Shown here one piece after another: positions 33,815-45,493 of a DNA stretch of 64,000 nucleotides; position 1 is the first letter of the stretch, and each line of letters begins with the position of its first letter. The stretch lies in contig CM030358.1 in NCBI GenBank assembly GCA_017893485.1, forward strand, positions 253,125,228 to 253,189,227. Direction: 5' to 3'. This DNA is from Hemerocallis citrina (taxonomy: Eukaryota > Streptophyta > Magnoliopsida > Asparagales > Asphodelaceae). The notes under the pieces were generated by a model, which saw only the letters and a list, made by a program, of their open reading frames with translations, was not told the DNA's origin and ran no database searches. The position numbers and the translations under genes were made by a program.

Positions 33815-36800
33815 TGTAACGCCCCGAATCCCAAATACACTGAATTCGAGATGTTCTACAGGATCTTTTCACTTTCTTTAGTACAATTTTACAAGGAAAT
33901 TCAAACTTTTCACTTTACATCAGAGTTACATCATATATTACATTTACATTTGCACAACGGAAGTAAAATTTACAACATTTGAATAAATATACAACAACAT
34001 GGTAAAATCTTTATGCATCCATTCCTCTTTAACATGTAATTTATCCTGCATACAAAACTGTGGGTACGTCAGTTTATTCAACCGACGATAATTATACATG
34101 GCCATCCTCTCTATGCCAGAAATAGTATAACGATTCTCATTTCTTAACAGATCACAAACTTGTTCACATATCAAACATAAAGCAAAGGAAATAATCTTAA
34201 TGATGTCGTGTTGTGATTGTGCACTTAACCCTTAATGCAATTACTTAATTTACATGACACTAATGCGCACTTGTACGGATTCTATGCATCCCATACTACA
34301 TAGGTCCGAGGGCAAGCCTCTTATTCGTACTTCATTTTTGTAGGGTTCAATCCCTCGCCATGACTTAATCTACTACTGTAATGACGGTGAGTATCTTAGA
34401 TGATCTATGAGTACAAGCACGTATCCTGGACCCTGGAGGGGAACCCCACGCCATGTCTTGACTCATCAAGCATGCATTCTGTGGCAATTCAAGCCTCCTC
34501 CCTGGACACGATCCTCTTGCAGTCACCAAACATCCCACAAGCGTGGCTAAAGTCCGATCATTACTGAGTTGTGCCCACGCCATGTCTTGACTCATCAAGC
34601 ATGCATTCTGTGGCTCACACACCCACACTGTAAACTCTAGTTCTCATACTTATGTTTTCTCTCACTTTCATCACATCTTCACTATGTACTAAAATCATTA
34701 GAATCATGAATAAAAATCGAAGCTCTAGAGTTAGCCTCTCCACCAAACCGGACTTACTCATTTTATTTGCACATGACCAACCTTGGTCTTCCTTTCAATT
34801 TTCATTTCATTCATTCATTTCCAATGCCGGGGGAGACTTAGCTACTCTTCATTTCAATTTACAATTCACAATTTCCAATTTGAGCATTTCCTACTCATGA
34901 ATTAATTTATCATTGCCTCAGCATATCATGTTCTTTAACTTTCATTTTCATTTAATCCTCGGTTCAAAACTATGATTCATTTCATATAAATTCTCAATAA
35001 ATGATGATTCATTTCATGTGCAGCAACAAAAATAGGATTTCCAACATTAATCACAAAATTCACAACTTTTCACACAATATCAAATGAAATCTCTGACATA
35101 TCAAAATGTACTCTGGACAGTCGACTTGGAGAAAGTCCAGTCGACTTGTTCAGTCAAATCAAACTCTTCACAATTGCTCGGGAGAGTCGACTGCTGCATA
35201 TGGGCAGTCGGCTGTCCCGAAACTTTCTATATTCAAAATCATTCATCTATCAGTCGACTTATCTCTAGATCAGTCGTCTGCACCGAGTCTTAATAATACA
35301 CATTTTCATGCTCAGCCCAGTCGACTTACTACTCGCATTAAGTCGACTGAACAGGTTCATATTTCAAATTAAGGGATTATTCTTCCATCAGTCACCATAT
35401 ACACATGCATCATGGTGTCAAATTACAATATATCCATGTCATAAAACATGTAATTTCTTAACTGTTCAGTAACATCATAATCACGGAATTTCAAGTAACT
35501 AATATTGTCCTTCCTTCGAGGAAAATACTAGACATACATTTACACTTATTCATAACTTTCTTGCAGAGATGAGATGTTAATCTCAATTTATTATACTAGG
35601 TCAACACAATGGAATATCTCATTTCATGGAATTGCAGAATAATCATAATTTAATCAATGCACCAGTCGGCTGTTCACATCGTCAGTCGACTGCACAGGCC
35701 ATTCTCAGTTTTACTAATTATCACTAGTTTCTTTCCACATGTTCATGTCTTCTTAGTCATATGCGACATCGAAGATACAAATTTGCATTTCTATTTCATT
35801 CTAGTTAATACACACATACATCATGAAACTTTCTAACCAAATTTGAGAGCACACGTCTCGTATCAGTCGACTCATCCAATTGGCAGTCGACTGTACAGAC
35901 CCAAATCATTCTTAATTTACAGTGTCGTTATTACCCTATTTATCTTTCATAATCATCTTCATAGTCATACTCAGGCAAATTCTAATATGTTCGAATTCAC
36001 TTTTCATAAATATGTAACAATCATCAAAATCATGTCATATTATCTACATTAGAAGTCCTGAGAAACACCCACCTTATTTGACGAAATAATCGAAATCCAG
36101 CAAAAGCTCCTTAATGTAGTGGACGACTCCTCGCTCCTTGCTCCACACCGAAGCCTTCAGAAATGCTACTCGGCCTCCACAGAAAACACACACAACTCTC
36201 TCACAAAAATATCTCTCTTACAATAATGATTCTAGTGTAAAAGAAATAGGGAATGAGAGGGGGTATTTATATACAAATTTGAGTAGGATGGAGGGCTAGG
36301 ATTTAGTAGATAGTTATAGGATCAAGGGCTAGGATGGACTAGGGAGTTGTGATAACCACCCACACTCCACATAACTACCCATGACTCACACTCACTTCTC
36401 TACCCAATCCGGCCAAAATAGTGCTCAATGCACGTGTATGTGAAATGCACGTGCATGTACAAATCACCCCTACAAGAACTTGTACATAAATAATAAGTCT
36501 CTTTTTTTTAAAAAAAAATGTTACACATTACAAGTTGTAGAAAAATAGAAAAAGAATTAAACCATGGGCTTAAATTAATTTGGGCCAAACTAAATTTATT
36601 TTAAAGAAAAACAAACTAAATTTTGGGCTTTAGGAAAAGACTTTTAAAATAGAAATTTCTTATTTATTTAAAGGAAAGTTTTGTTAAAAAAAATAATTAA
36701 AACACAAAATTAGAGACTTATACTCATCATGATGAAAAAATACTAGTCAACAATATTACACGTGCACACCATGTGTAAAAGTAAATAATTTTTCATATAT

Positions 36801-36820
36801 TTAAAAATTAGGGTATTACA
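33815..36820 (-). repeat. 3' LTR of the young element
   Basis: On the plus strand it reads TGTAACGCCCCGAATCCC ... TTAGGGTATTACA. It contains a cluster of AGTCGACT dyads (35115-35900), a duplicated CATGTCTTGACTCATCAAGC block (about 34453 and 34580), a minus-strand TATA box near 36268 and G-box motifs near 36430-36455. Confidence 0.93.
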
Positions 36821-36835
36821 TCACTCCCTCCTTAG
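36821..36835 (-). other. Polypurine tract of the young element
   Basis: The minus strand reads CTAAGGAGGGAGTGA immediately before the 3' LTR. This is the plus-strand primer site for reverse transcription. Confidence 0.85.
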
Positions 36836-36911
36836 AATAGTTCCGTCCCCGGAACTACAATCAAGAGCGAGAAAACTAAATACACAACACAAGAACAAAG
36901 ATACAAAGATA

Positions 36912-39150
36912 CAATCAAGCAAAAAGCTCAGGATAGTCCTTCAACATCCTCTCCTCAGATTCCCAAGTAGCCTCTTCAACCAAGTGGTTTCTCCAGACTA
37001 CCTTGACCATCGGTATCGTCTTATTCCTCAAGACTTTTTTCCTACGGTCAACAATCTCGACAGGAGACTCGATGTAGTTCAGATCCAACTGCAAACCTTC
37101 CGGCACTTCAGGCAAATGATGACTCAGATCTGGAATATAACCTCTTAGCATAGACACATGGAAGACATTGTGCACCTGAGACAACTCTTCCGGTAACTCA
37201 AGCCGGTAAGTAGTTTTCCCGATCCTGTTCAATATCTTGTACGGGCCTATAAACCTTAGGGCTAGCTTCCCGCCTTTGCCAAATCGAACCACACCTTTAC
37301 TGGGCGATACTTTTAGAAAGACGAAGTCACCAACCCCAAACTCGAGGTCCCTTCTCCGGTTGTCTGCATAGCTTTTCTGCCTGCTCTGAGCTTCCACCAA
37401 CCTTTTCCTGATCAGAACAATCTTCTCAGAAGTTTGCTGTACAAGCTCAGGATCAAACAACTGACGCTCCCCAACTTCATACCAACAAACAGGAGTTCTG
37501 CACTTTCTGCCATACAAAGCTTCGTACGGCGCCATCCCAATGCTAGCCTGAAAACTGTTGTTATAGGCAAACTCTACCAAAGGTAAATGCCTTTCCCAAC
37601 TGCCTCCAAAGTCTAGTATACAACACCGAAGCATATCCTCGAGAATACGGTTGACTCTCTCGGTCTGCCCATCGGTTTGCGGATGAAAAGCAGTGCTGAA
37701 ATCTGTCTTGGTACCCAAAGCTGTCTGAAGACTCCTCCAGAAATGCGAAGTGAACCGCGCATCTCGATCAGCACAATAGTTGAGAGAACACCATGAAGTC
37801 TGACAATCTCGCCAACATACATCTCGGCTAACTTGTCCATCGAAGCAGTGAGTTTCATTGCCAAAAAGTGAGCGGACTTGGTTAGTCGATCGACTATAAC
37901 CCAAATCGCATCATTACCTTTAGGACTCATAGGCAATCCCGTGATGAAATCCATACTGATGTTATCCCACTTTCACTCCGGAATAGGTAATGGCTGTAAT
38001 AGGCCTCCGGGTCTCTGATTTTCGACTTTGACTTGCTGACAAACCTCACACTTCGCCACAAATTCAGCCACATCCCGTTTCAAACCTGACCACCAGAAAT
38101 GCTGTTTGATGTCTTTGTACATCTTAGTACTCCCAGGATGTACCGACAAAAGAGTAGCATGCGCCTCCTGAAGAATACTCTCTTTCAGGTCCGCCTAATT
38201 TGGAACACACAGCCTATCTCCGAACCACAGCACTCCATCCCTGATTTGAAATCCGGACAACCTGCCAGCCCCAACCTGCTCCTTCATCTCCAAAATATCA
38301 GCATCAAGCTCCTGACTTGCAATGATCCTTGCATTCAAAGTAGGCTGAAGCCTCAACTGAGCCAAAGATGCCCCCAATCCTTGCAATACGACCTCAATAC
38401 CTGCTTGGTCCAACTCCTCAATCAGATGCTTCTGAGTTGTAATCAAGCTGGCCAAACTGCTCTTGCAGCTAAGTGCATCAGCCACAACATTAGCTTTTCC
38501 AGGATGATACTTGATCTCAGGTCGCATATCCTCGAGCACTTCCAACCATCTCCGCTGCCTCAGGTTCAGATCCCCTTGCTGATATATATACTTCAAGCTT
38601 TTGTGGTCCGTGTACATGTTCAACTTCTCACCGTACACGTAGTGTCTCCATTGCTTCAAAGCAAAGATAATCGCAGCCAACTCCAGATCATGAGTCGGGT
38701 AATTTTTCTCATGTGGTCGTAGTTGCCTAGACCCATAAGCGATTACCCAACCTTCTTGCATTAAGACACAACCAAGCCCACGATGTGAAGCATCGCTATA
38801 AACATCATACTCAACACCTGCTCTAGGCAATGCCAAAATCGGTGAGTAGTCAGCTTCTCTTTCAACTCCTGAAAGCTTGCCTCACATTGCTCAGTCCACT
38901 TGAAGCTCACATTCTTCTTGGTTAGTCCAGTAAGCGGTACAGCTATCTGAGCATAACCTTGAATGAATCTCCTGTAGTATCCAGTCATCCCAAGAAAACT
39001 TCTGACTTCTTTTACTGTAGTAGGCCAAGCCCAATCTCTCACTGCCTCTATATTCTGAGGGTCAGTTGCCACTCCCTCCTTAGAAAGGATGTGACCTAGG
39101 AATGCCACTTCAGATTTCCAGAAATCACACTTGGATAACTTGACATACAA
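36912..39150 (-). pseudogene. Partial pol: end of reverse transcriptase, RNase H, integrase, chromodomain
   Basis: Starts abruptly in reverse transcriptase at KLSKCDFWKSEVAFLGHILS (about 39150) and continues with SFLGMTGYYRRFIQGYAQIA. RNase [54 protein letters not shown] (about 38836-38450). Integrase: [10 protein letters not shown] (Asp), then the second Asp region, then [14 protein letters not shown] (Glu) at about 37660. A GPY-like [14 protein letters not shown] block precedes the C-terminal chromodomain ([31 protein letters not shown], to 36915). Breaks: frameshifts near 38830 and 37800-37900, and stops near 38194 and 37958. The catalytic YxDD of reverse transcriptase is absent because of the upstream deletion. 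Confidence 0.9.
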
Positions 39151-39970
39151 CTTCTGCTCTTCCAGCTACACTAACAGTGTTCGCCCCTGTCGGTTTGAAC
39201 CTCTGTGCAGATGGTTGCCCCTTGAAACTCCCAAAATTGGCGGCCCTCTTGCCAGACTGCCAGTTGTTCCTCCGGTTCTGAACAACATGGAACTGCTCCA
39301 TATTCGCTTCTGTCGCTGCTGCCCTCTTCACCAACTTGTCGAATCTTCTGATACCAAGGGGTATCATCCGGGACCTCAAGCTCGGCCTCAGTCCATGCTC
39401 GAACTTACGAGCCTTCTTAGCTTCATCCATCACCAGTTCTGGAGTATACCTAGAGAGCTGAGTGAACTTAGTCTCGTACTCTCTCACTGACATGCTGCCT
39501 TGCTGCAGCGACAGAAACTCCATTGCCTTCTTCTCCTGAACATCGGAGGGGAAATAATGAATGCGGAATTCTTCCAGAAATTCCTCCCAGCCAAGCACTA
39601 TACCTCCCATGGTCCTTTTCATCGACTGCCACCAAACAGCCGCATCCAAAGTCGCCAACTTGACCTTGCTGCCCTTCGGTGTCTCCAACACCTCAAAGAT
39701 TGTCTCCACTTGCCGAATCCAGTTGTCAGCCGCATCTGGGTCTGACTTTTCCTCGAATACAGGTGGTTTCATTCTCTTGAATGATTCCACTAGCTTAATC
39801 ACCTCGGGCACTGGATTCACCGGCCCCCTTCCTTGGTTCATAGCCACTGCATTAAGCGTCTGGTAGACTCTTGCAAGTTCGGTCTCCAGATCCAAACCTT
39901 CCCCATTCCTAGCTCCTCTTCTCGACATATTCTGATGCAAAAGATCCATTAAATTTGAAGTATAAGACAA
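39125..39970 (-). CDS. Gag of the young Tekay-like element, truncated at its C-terminus
   Basis: 281 residues, open frame. Retrotransposon gag domain: FKRMKPPVFEEKSDPDAADN, WIRQVETIFEVLE, AAVWWQSMKRTM, WEEFLEEFRIHYFPSDVQEK, EFLSLQQGSMSVREYETKF, LSRYTPELVMDE and KFEHGLRPSLRSRM are characteristic of plant Gypsy capsid proteins. The usual CCHC zinc knuckle is missing; the frame runs through the deletion point (about 39150-39170) into out-of-frame pol sequence and ends. ATG at 39970; an in-frame ATG follows at MSRRGARN. Confidence 0.9.
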   Translation of the reverse strand: MSYTSNLMDLLHQNMSRRGARNGEGLDLETELARVYQTLNAVAMNQGRGPVNPVPEVIKLVESFKRMKPPVFEEKSDPDAADNWIRQVETIFEVLETPKGSKVKLATLDAAVWWQSMKRTMGGIVLGWEEFLEEFRIHYFPSDVQEKKAMEFLSLQQGSMSVREYETKFTQLSRYTPELVMDEAKKARKFEHGLRPSLRSRMIPLGIRRFDKLVKRAAATEANMEQFHVVQNRRNNWQSGKRAANFGSFKGQPSAQRFKPTGANTVSVAGRAEVVCQVIQV

Positions 39971-40071
39971 GAACTTAAATCAACTTGCATTTCATTGAAT
40001 TCCAAAGTTTATACATTCGAATTAAAACATTTCTTTCACACCAGAATAAAAGAAATAGCAGCTACAACAAT

Positions 40072-40497
40072 CTAACACCTACGGGTCCTCTTCGCTGCTC
40101 GAAGTTCTTCCCGTAGTTCATCAACTTCATCCTTCAGCACATCTGTCAGGTTCTTTCTCTTCTCAAGTTCCCATACCCGGGGACTGAGAACAGAAAAGTC
40201 GTCCTTTCGCTTCGCCAGTTGAGTTTCCAATACTCCAACTCTATCTCGCTGGGTTTCCACCTGCCTCTGAAGAGAAGCCACAGTACTACTCAGAACTGGT
40301 CCCTCTTCTTCATCAGAAGAAGAATCGTCAGACGAGTCTGGGGGTGGGGTAATCTCTCGAGATTCAGGCCACTCCTCCTCATCAGAATCTGCTTGCCCAG
40401 GGTGGTACTCGTCCTCAGAATCTGCCTGTCCAGGATAGTACTCTTCCTCAATGATATGCCAGTCGTCATCTCCAGCAGGGTCAAAGTGATCAGCCAT
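40072..40497 (-). CDS. Extra acidic coiled-coil ORF between primer site and gag
   Basis: Intact 141-codon frame starting MADHFDPAGDDDWHIIEEEY. An earlier in-frame ATG at 40521 would add MLLSLYSK. The first half is very acidic with a direct repeat (YYPGQADSEDE / YHPGQADSDEEE) and DSSDDSSSDEEEG; the second half is a heptad-like helix (SLQRQVETQRDRVGVLETQL, VDELREELRAAKRTRR), i.e. a coiled coil ending in a basic tail. No known domain recognised. Its position downstream of the 5' LTR and upstream of gag, in the same orientation, makes it an additional ORF of this retrotransposon lineage. Possible roles (RNA or chromatin binding, regulation) are guesses. Confidence 0.75.
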   Translation of the reverse strand: MADHFDPAGDDDWHIIEEEYYPGQADSEDEYHPGQADSDEEEWPESREITPPPDSSDDSSSDEEEGPVLSSTVASLQRQVETQRDRVGVLETQLAKRKDDFSVLSPRVWELEKRKNLTDVLKDEVDELREELRAAKRTRRC

Positions 40498-40651
40498 CTT
40501 AGAATAGAGAGAAAGAAGCATAAGTCATAGAGCAACACAAATGTAAGTTACTTACATTTAAATCTCTAGACTCAAACACACACTCTAATGTCCACTTCTA
40601 GGGTGTCATTCCTTATAAATTTGTACAAGTGTGGAAAGCGTAGAAAGCGTG

Positions 40652-40663
40652 GCTCTGATACCA
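40652..40663 (-). other. Primer-binding site (initiator Met tRNA)
   Basis: The minus strand reads TGGTATCAGAGC three bases inside the 5' LTR end, the standard plant iMet-tRNA primer site for minus-strand DNA synthesis. Confidence 0.92.
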
Positions 40664-40666
40664 CTC

Positions 40667-43600
40667 TGTAACGCCCCGATCCCAAATACACTGAATTCGA
40701 GATGTTCTACAGGATCTTTTCACTTTCTTTAGTACAATTTTACAAGGAAATTCAAACTTTTCACTTTACATCAGAGTTACATCATATATTACATTTACAT
40801 TTGCACAGCGAAAGTAAAATTTAAAACATTTGAATAAATATACAACAACATGGTAAAATCTTTATGCATCCATTCCTCTTTAACATGTAATTTATCCTGC
40901 ATACAAAACTGTGGGTACGTCAGTTTATTCAACCGACGATAATTATACATGGCCATCCTCTCTATGCCAGAAATAGTATAACGATTCTCATTTCTTAACA
41001 GATCACAAACTTGTTCACATATCAAACATAAAGCAAAGGAAATAATCTTAATGATGTCGTGTTGTGATTGTGCACTTAACCCTTAATGCAATTACTTAAT
41101 TTACATGACACTAATGCGCACTTGTACGGATTCTATGCATCCCATACTACATAGGTCCGAGGGCAAGCCTCTTATTCGTACTTCATTTTTGTAGGGTTCA
41201 ATCCCTCGCCATGACTTAATCTACTACTGTAATGACGGTGAGTATCTTAGATGATCTATGAGTACAAGCACGTATCCTGGACCCTGGAGGGGAACCCCAC
41301 GCCATGTCTTGACTCATCAAGCATGCATTCTGTGGCAAGTCAAGCCTCCTCCCTGGACACGATCCTCTTGCAGTCACCAAACATCCCACAAGCGTGGCTA
41401 AAGTCCGATCATTACTGAGTTGTGCCCACGCCATGTCTTGACTCATCAAGCATGCATTCTGTGGCTCACACACCCACACTGTAAACTCTAGTTCTCATAC
41501 TTATGTTTTCTCTCACTTTCATCACATCTTCACTATGTACTAAAATCATTAGAATCATGAATAAAAATCGAAGCTCTAGAGTTAGCCTCTCCACCAAACC
41601 GGACTTACTCATTTTATTTGCACATGACCAACCTTGGTCTTCCTTTCAATTTTCATTTCATTCATTCATTTCCAATGCCGGGGGAGACTTAGCTACTCTT
41701 CATTTCAATTTACAATTCACAATTTCCAATTTGAGCATTTCCTACTCATGAATTAATTTATCATTGCCTCAGCATATCATGTTCTTTAACTTTCATTTTC
41801 ATTTAATCCTCGGTTCAAAACTATGATTCATTTCATATAAATTCTCAATAAATGATGATTCATTTCATGTGCAGCAACAAAAATAGGATTTCCAACATTA
41901 ATCACAGGATTCACAACTTTTCACACAATATCAAATGAAATCTCTGACATATCAAAATGTACTCTGGACAGTCGACTTGGAGAAAGTCCAGTCGACTTGT
42001 TCAGTCAAATCAAACTCTTCACAATTGCTCGGGAGAGTCGACTGCTGCATATGGGCAGTCGGCTGTCCCGAAACTTTCTATATTCAAAATCATTCATCTA
42101 TCAGTCGACTTATCTCTAGATCAGTCGTCTGCACCGAGTCTTAATAATACACATTTTCATGCTCAGCCCAGTCGACTTACTACTCGCATTAAGTCGACTG
42201 AACAGGTTCATATTTCAAATTAAGGGATTATTCTTCCATCAGTCACCATATACACATGCATCATGGTGTCAAATTACAATATATCCATGTCATAAAACAT
42301 GTAATTTCTTAACTGTTCAGTAACATCATAATCACGGAATTTCAAGTAACTAATATTGTCCTTCCTTCGAGAAAAATACTAGACATACATTTACACTTAT
42401 TCATAACTTTCTTGCAGAGATGAGATGTTAATCTCAATTTATTATACTAGGTCAACACAATGGAATATCTCATTTCATGGAATTGCAGAATAATCATAAT
42501 TTAATCAATGCACCAGTCGGCTGTTCACATCGTCAGTCGACTGCACAGGCCATTCTCAGTTTTACTAATTATCGCTAGTTTCTTTCCACATGTTCATGTC
42601 TTCTTAGTCATATGCGACATCGAAGATACAAATTTGCATTTCTATTTCATTCTAGTTAATACACACATACATCATGAAACTTTCTAACCAAATTTGAGAG
42701 CACACGTCTCGTATCAGTCGACTCATCCAATTGGCAGTCGACTGTACAGACCCAAATCATTCTTAATTTACAGTGTCGTTATTACCCTATTTATCTTTCA
42801 TAATCATCATCATAGTCATACTCAGGCAAATTCTAATATGTTCGAATTCACTTTTCATAAACATGTAACAATCATCAAAATCATGTCATATTATCTACAT
42901 TAGAAGTCCTGAGAAACACCCACCTTATTTGACGAAATAATCGAAATCCAGCAAAAGCTCCTTAATGTAGTGGACGACTCCTCGCTCCTTGCTCCTTGCT
43001 CCATACCGAAGCCTTCAGAAATGCTACTCAGCCTCCACAGAAAACACACACAACTCTCTCACAAAAATATCTCTCTTACAATAATGATTCTAGTGTAAAA
43101 GAAATAGGGAATGAGAGGGGGTTTTTATATACAAATTTGAGTAGGATGGAGGGCTAGGATTTAGTAGATAGTTATAGGATCAAGGGCTAGGATGGACTAG
43201 GGAGTTGTGATAACCACCCACACTCCACATAACTACCCATGACTCACACCCACTTCTCTACCCAATCCGGCCAAAATAGTGCTCAATGCACGTGTATGTG
43301 AAATGCACGTGCATGCACAAATCACCCCTACAAGAACTTGTACATAAATAATATGTCTCTTTTTAAAAAAAAAAATGTTACACATTACAAGTTGTAGAAA
43401 AATAGAAAAAGAATTAAACCATGGGCTTAAATTAATTTGGGCCAAACTAAATTTATTTTAAAGAAAAACAAACTAAATTTTGGGCTTTAGGAAAAGACTT
43501 TTAAAATAGGGCTTTCTTATTTATTTAAAGGAAAGTTTTGTTAAAAAAATAATTAAAACACAAAATTAGAGACTTATACTCATCATGATGAAAAAATACT

Positions 43601-43676
43601 AGTCAACAATATTACACGTGCACACCACGTGTAAAAGTAAATAATTTTTCATATATTTAAAAATCAGGGTATTACA
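40667..43676 (-). repeat. 5' LTR of the young element
   Basis: Near-identical to 33815-36820, with small differences (for example an extra CTTGCTC at about 42987 and single-base changes). It carries the same AGTCGACT cluster (41966-42745) and minus-strand TATA box near 43120. Confidence 0.93.
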
Positions 43677-45493
43677 AGAAATTTGGAAGTTTGATTTATG
43701 TAACTAATTGAAATTACAAATTGTGAAATTAGTATGGATTGAAATAAGAATAAGAGATTTGTGGAATGAATGAACTATTGATTATGACAAGTTGAAATTT
43801 TATTGTTTATGCATGAAATGGTGTATGAAAATGTAATTAAACGACATGTTGAGTTATGAAGGATATTATGAATATGGATACATGAATACTATGATTATGA
43901 AATGTGAACTGTGATTAATCATGAAAAAGACTTTGTGAGTATGAAAAGCTCGATGTTATAATTATGAGTTGAAATTAAGAACTAGGATGTAGCTAAGCCT
44001 TATACCGGCAATAAAAGAAATATGGAAATGATATTTGGAATGAAAGGACCAAGATTTGGGTCATGTGAAATGAATGAATAAGACTGGTATAGTGGGAGTG
44101 CTAACCCTAAGGGATTAGTTTTGTTCATGATTCAATTAAACTAAGGATTAGGTACATAGTGAAGATGTGACGAAAGTAAGAAGAAAAATATTGAGTATGA
44201 GGGCCATTGGATTGGCAGCATGAGTATTCACAGGATGTCCCATAATGCATCATGAGTAGAACGTGGATACTACTCCAGAGTACCGTCCCGGTGGCGACGC
44301 TCGTGGGGTGTTTAGGTGACTCTGGGTGGTGTCATGTCTATGGTAGGAGCTGAATTACCACAGGATGCCTGCATGATGAGTCATGTGTCAGTGCGTTGGG
44401 ATTCCCTCCAAGGCGCCTAGACATGAGTTCGTAGGTCATGAAACATCTAGGATACTTACCGTAGTTACAGTAGTAGATTAAGTCATGGCGAAGGATTGAA
44501 CCCTACAAGATGAAGAACGGTTAAGGGCTTGCCCTCGGACCTATGTAGTATGGGCTGCATAGACTCTGAACAAGTGCGCATTAGTGTCATATAATAGAAA
44601 TATTTGCATTAAGAACTAAGTGCACATTCACAACACGACATCAGTAGGATAGTCCCTTTAGCTTTGTTTGTGAACAAGTTTGTGGTTTGTTAAGTATTGA
44701 GAATCGTTATACTGTTTTCAGCATAGAGAGGATGGCCGTGTATAATATTTTTTCAGTTGAATGAACTGACGTGGCCACAATTTCTATGCAGGGAAAAGGT
44801 ACATGAAAAAGACTAAAGAAGACCTGATGCTTAAAGATTATTCAACTGTTGTTGTATTTCATTCACTGATGTAAAAATTTGCTTCTGCTGTACAAATATT
44901 GATGCATAATGTAACTTTGATGTAAAGTAAAATTTTTATTTTCTTGTAAAATTTTACGAAGAGAAGTGAAAAGATCATGTGGAACTCGAATTCAGTGGTA
45001 TTTGGGATTCGGGGTGTTACACATCGTGTGCATTGTGTTTTCTTGAACATTGTTTTACACATCATTGCTTGTTTTTTCCTGACACACATTTACTCTTTTA
45101 GTTTCAATATTAATTGTTGATTTATAATTCTTTTGTCATTGTTTTTTATTTGTAACAGGTGTGTGGTTGTGAGACTATGGAGAGTTGCTACTTTTATCAG
45201 CATTGCATCCGTTGCATTCAATTGACATACCCACAGTTTTAACAGTTCTGCAGGATTGCAAAGTGAGTAGCTTCAACAAAGGTTAAAGCTCAGATTTTGG
45301 TGAAGAGACTGTAGTTTGAATGTTTCGAATGAGTTGTAATAAAAGTCTATTAATTTTCGTTGTGCATTGTAAATGAACAGTTGTAAAGGAAGTTTTCATT
45401 TTCTCTGTACTTTCTACTGTGTTTGGATTACATTGTAGTAAAGATTTTGGAATTGTGTCTCTTATTTTTATTATGGAAATTCGGGGCGCTACA

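Larger units (their letters stand above)
33815..43676 (-). mobile_element. Young Tekay-like Gypsy LTR retrotransposon (level 3), internally deleted
   Basis: 9.86 kb with two ~3.0-kb LTRs, 5-bp duplication AGAAA (33810-33814 and 43677-43681), an iMet primer-binding site, a polypurine tract, an extra ORF, gag and a 3' half of pol on the minus strand. By eye the LTRs differ at roughly two dozen places in 3 kb, so insertion was recent. Loss of protease and the first half of reverse transcriptase means it could only move with help from another element. Confidence 0.93.
31818..45021 (+). mobile_element. Solo LTR (level 2) with 5-bp duplication CATCG, itself interrupted
   Basis: Starts TGTAATACCCTAAATTTTCA at 31818 and ends TCGGGGTGTTACA at 45021. 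CATCG lies on both outer sides (31813-31817 and 45022-45026). No internal coding region remains, so it is a solo LTR left by recombination, about 3.3 kb once the level-3 element is subtracted. A TATAAATACCCCC promoter box lies at about 32378. Confidence 0.88.
26605..45493 (+). mobile_element. Old 5'-truncated Tekay-like Gypsy element (level 1 of the nest)
   Basis: Retains the pol region from mid reverse transcriptase to the chromodomain (26605-29090), a polypurine tract (AAGGAGGGATTAA, 29148-29160) and a 3' LTR (29161-45493, split by younger insertions). Gag, protease, the first part of reverse transcriptase and the 5' LTR are missing; homology starts abruptly at about 26605. Confidence 0.85.
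29161..45493 (+). repeat. 3' LTR of the level-1 element, split by nested insertions
   Basis: Starts TGTAACACCCC at 29161 directly after the polypurine tract and runs to 31817, where a solo LTR is inserted; it resumes at 45027 and ends GGGGCGCTACA at 45493. Rejoined length is about 3.1 kb, like the other LTRs in the nest. Confidence 0.85.

Noticed and set aside
34365..34628. An 87-residue minus-strand ORF with an internal duplication (NACLMSQDMAW), also at 41216-41479
   Set aside because: It lies wholly within the LTR and results from a noncoding 127-bp duplication; the same sequence in both LTRs is explained by LTR identity.
38099..39866. Plus-strand ORFs of up to 207 codons opposite gag-pol of the young element
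   Set aside because: They mirror the minus-strand RNase H and gag coding sequences, whose protein motifs are unmistakable; the plus frames show none.
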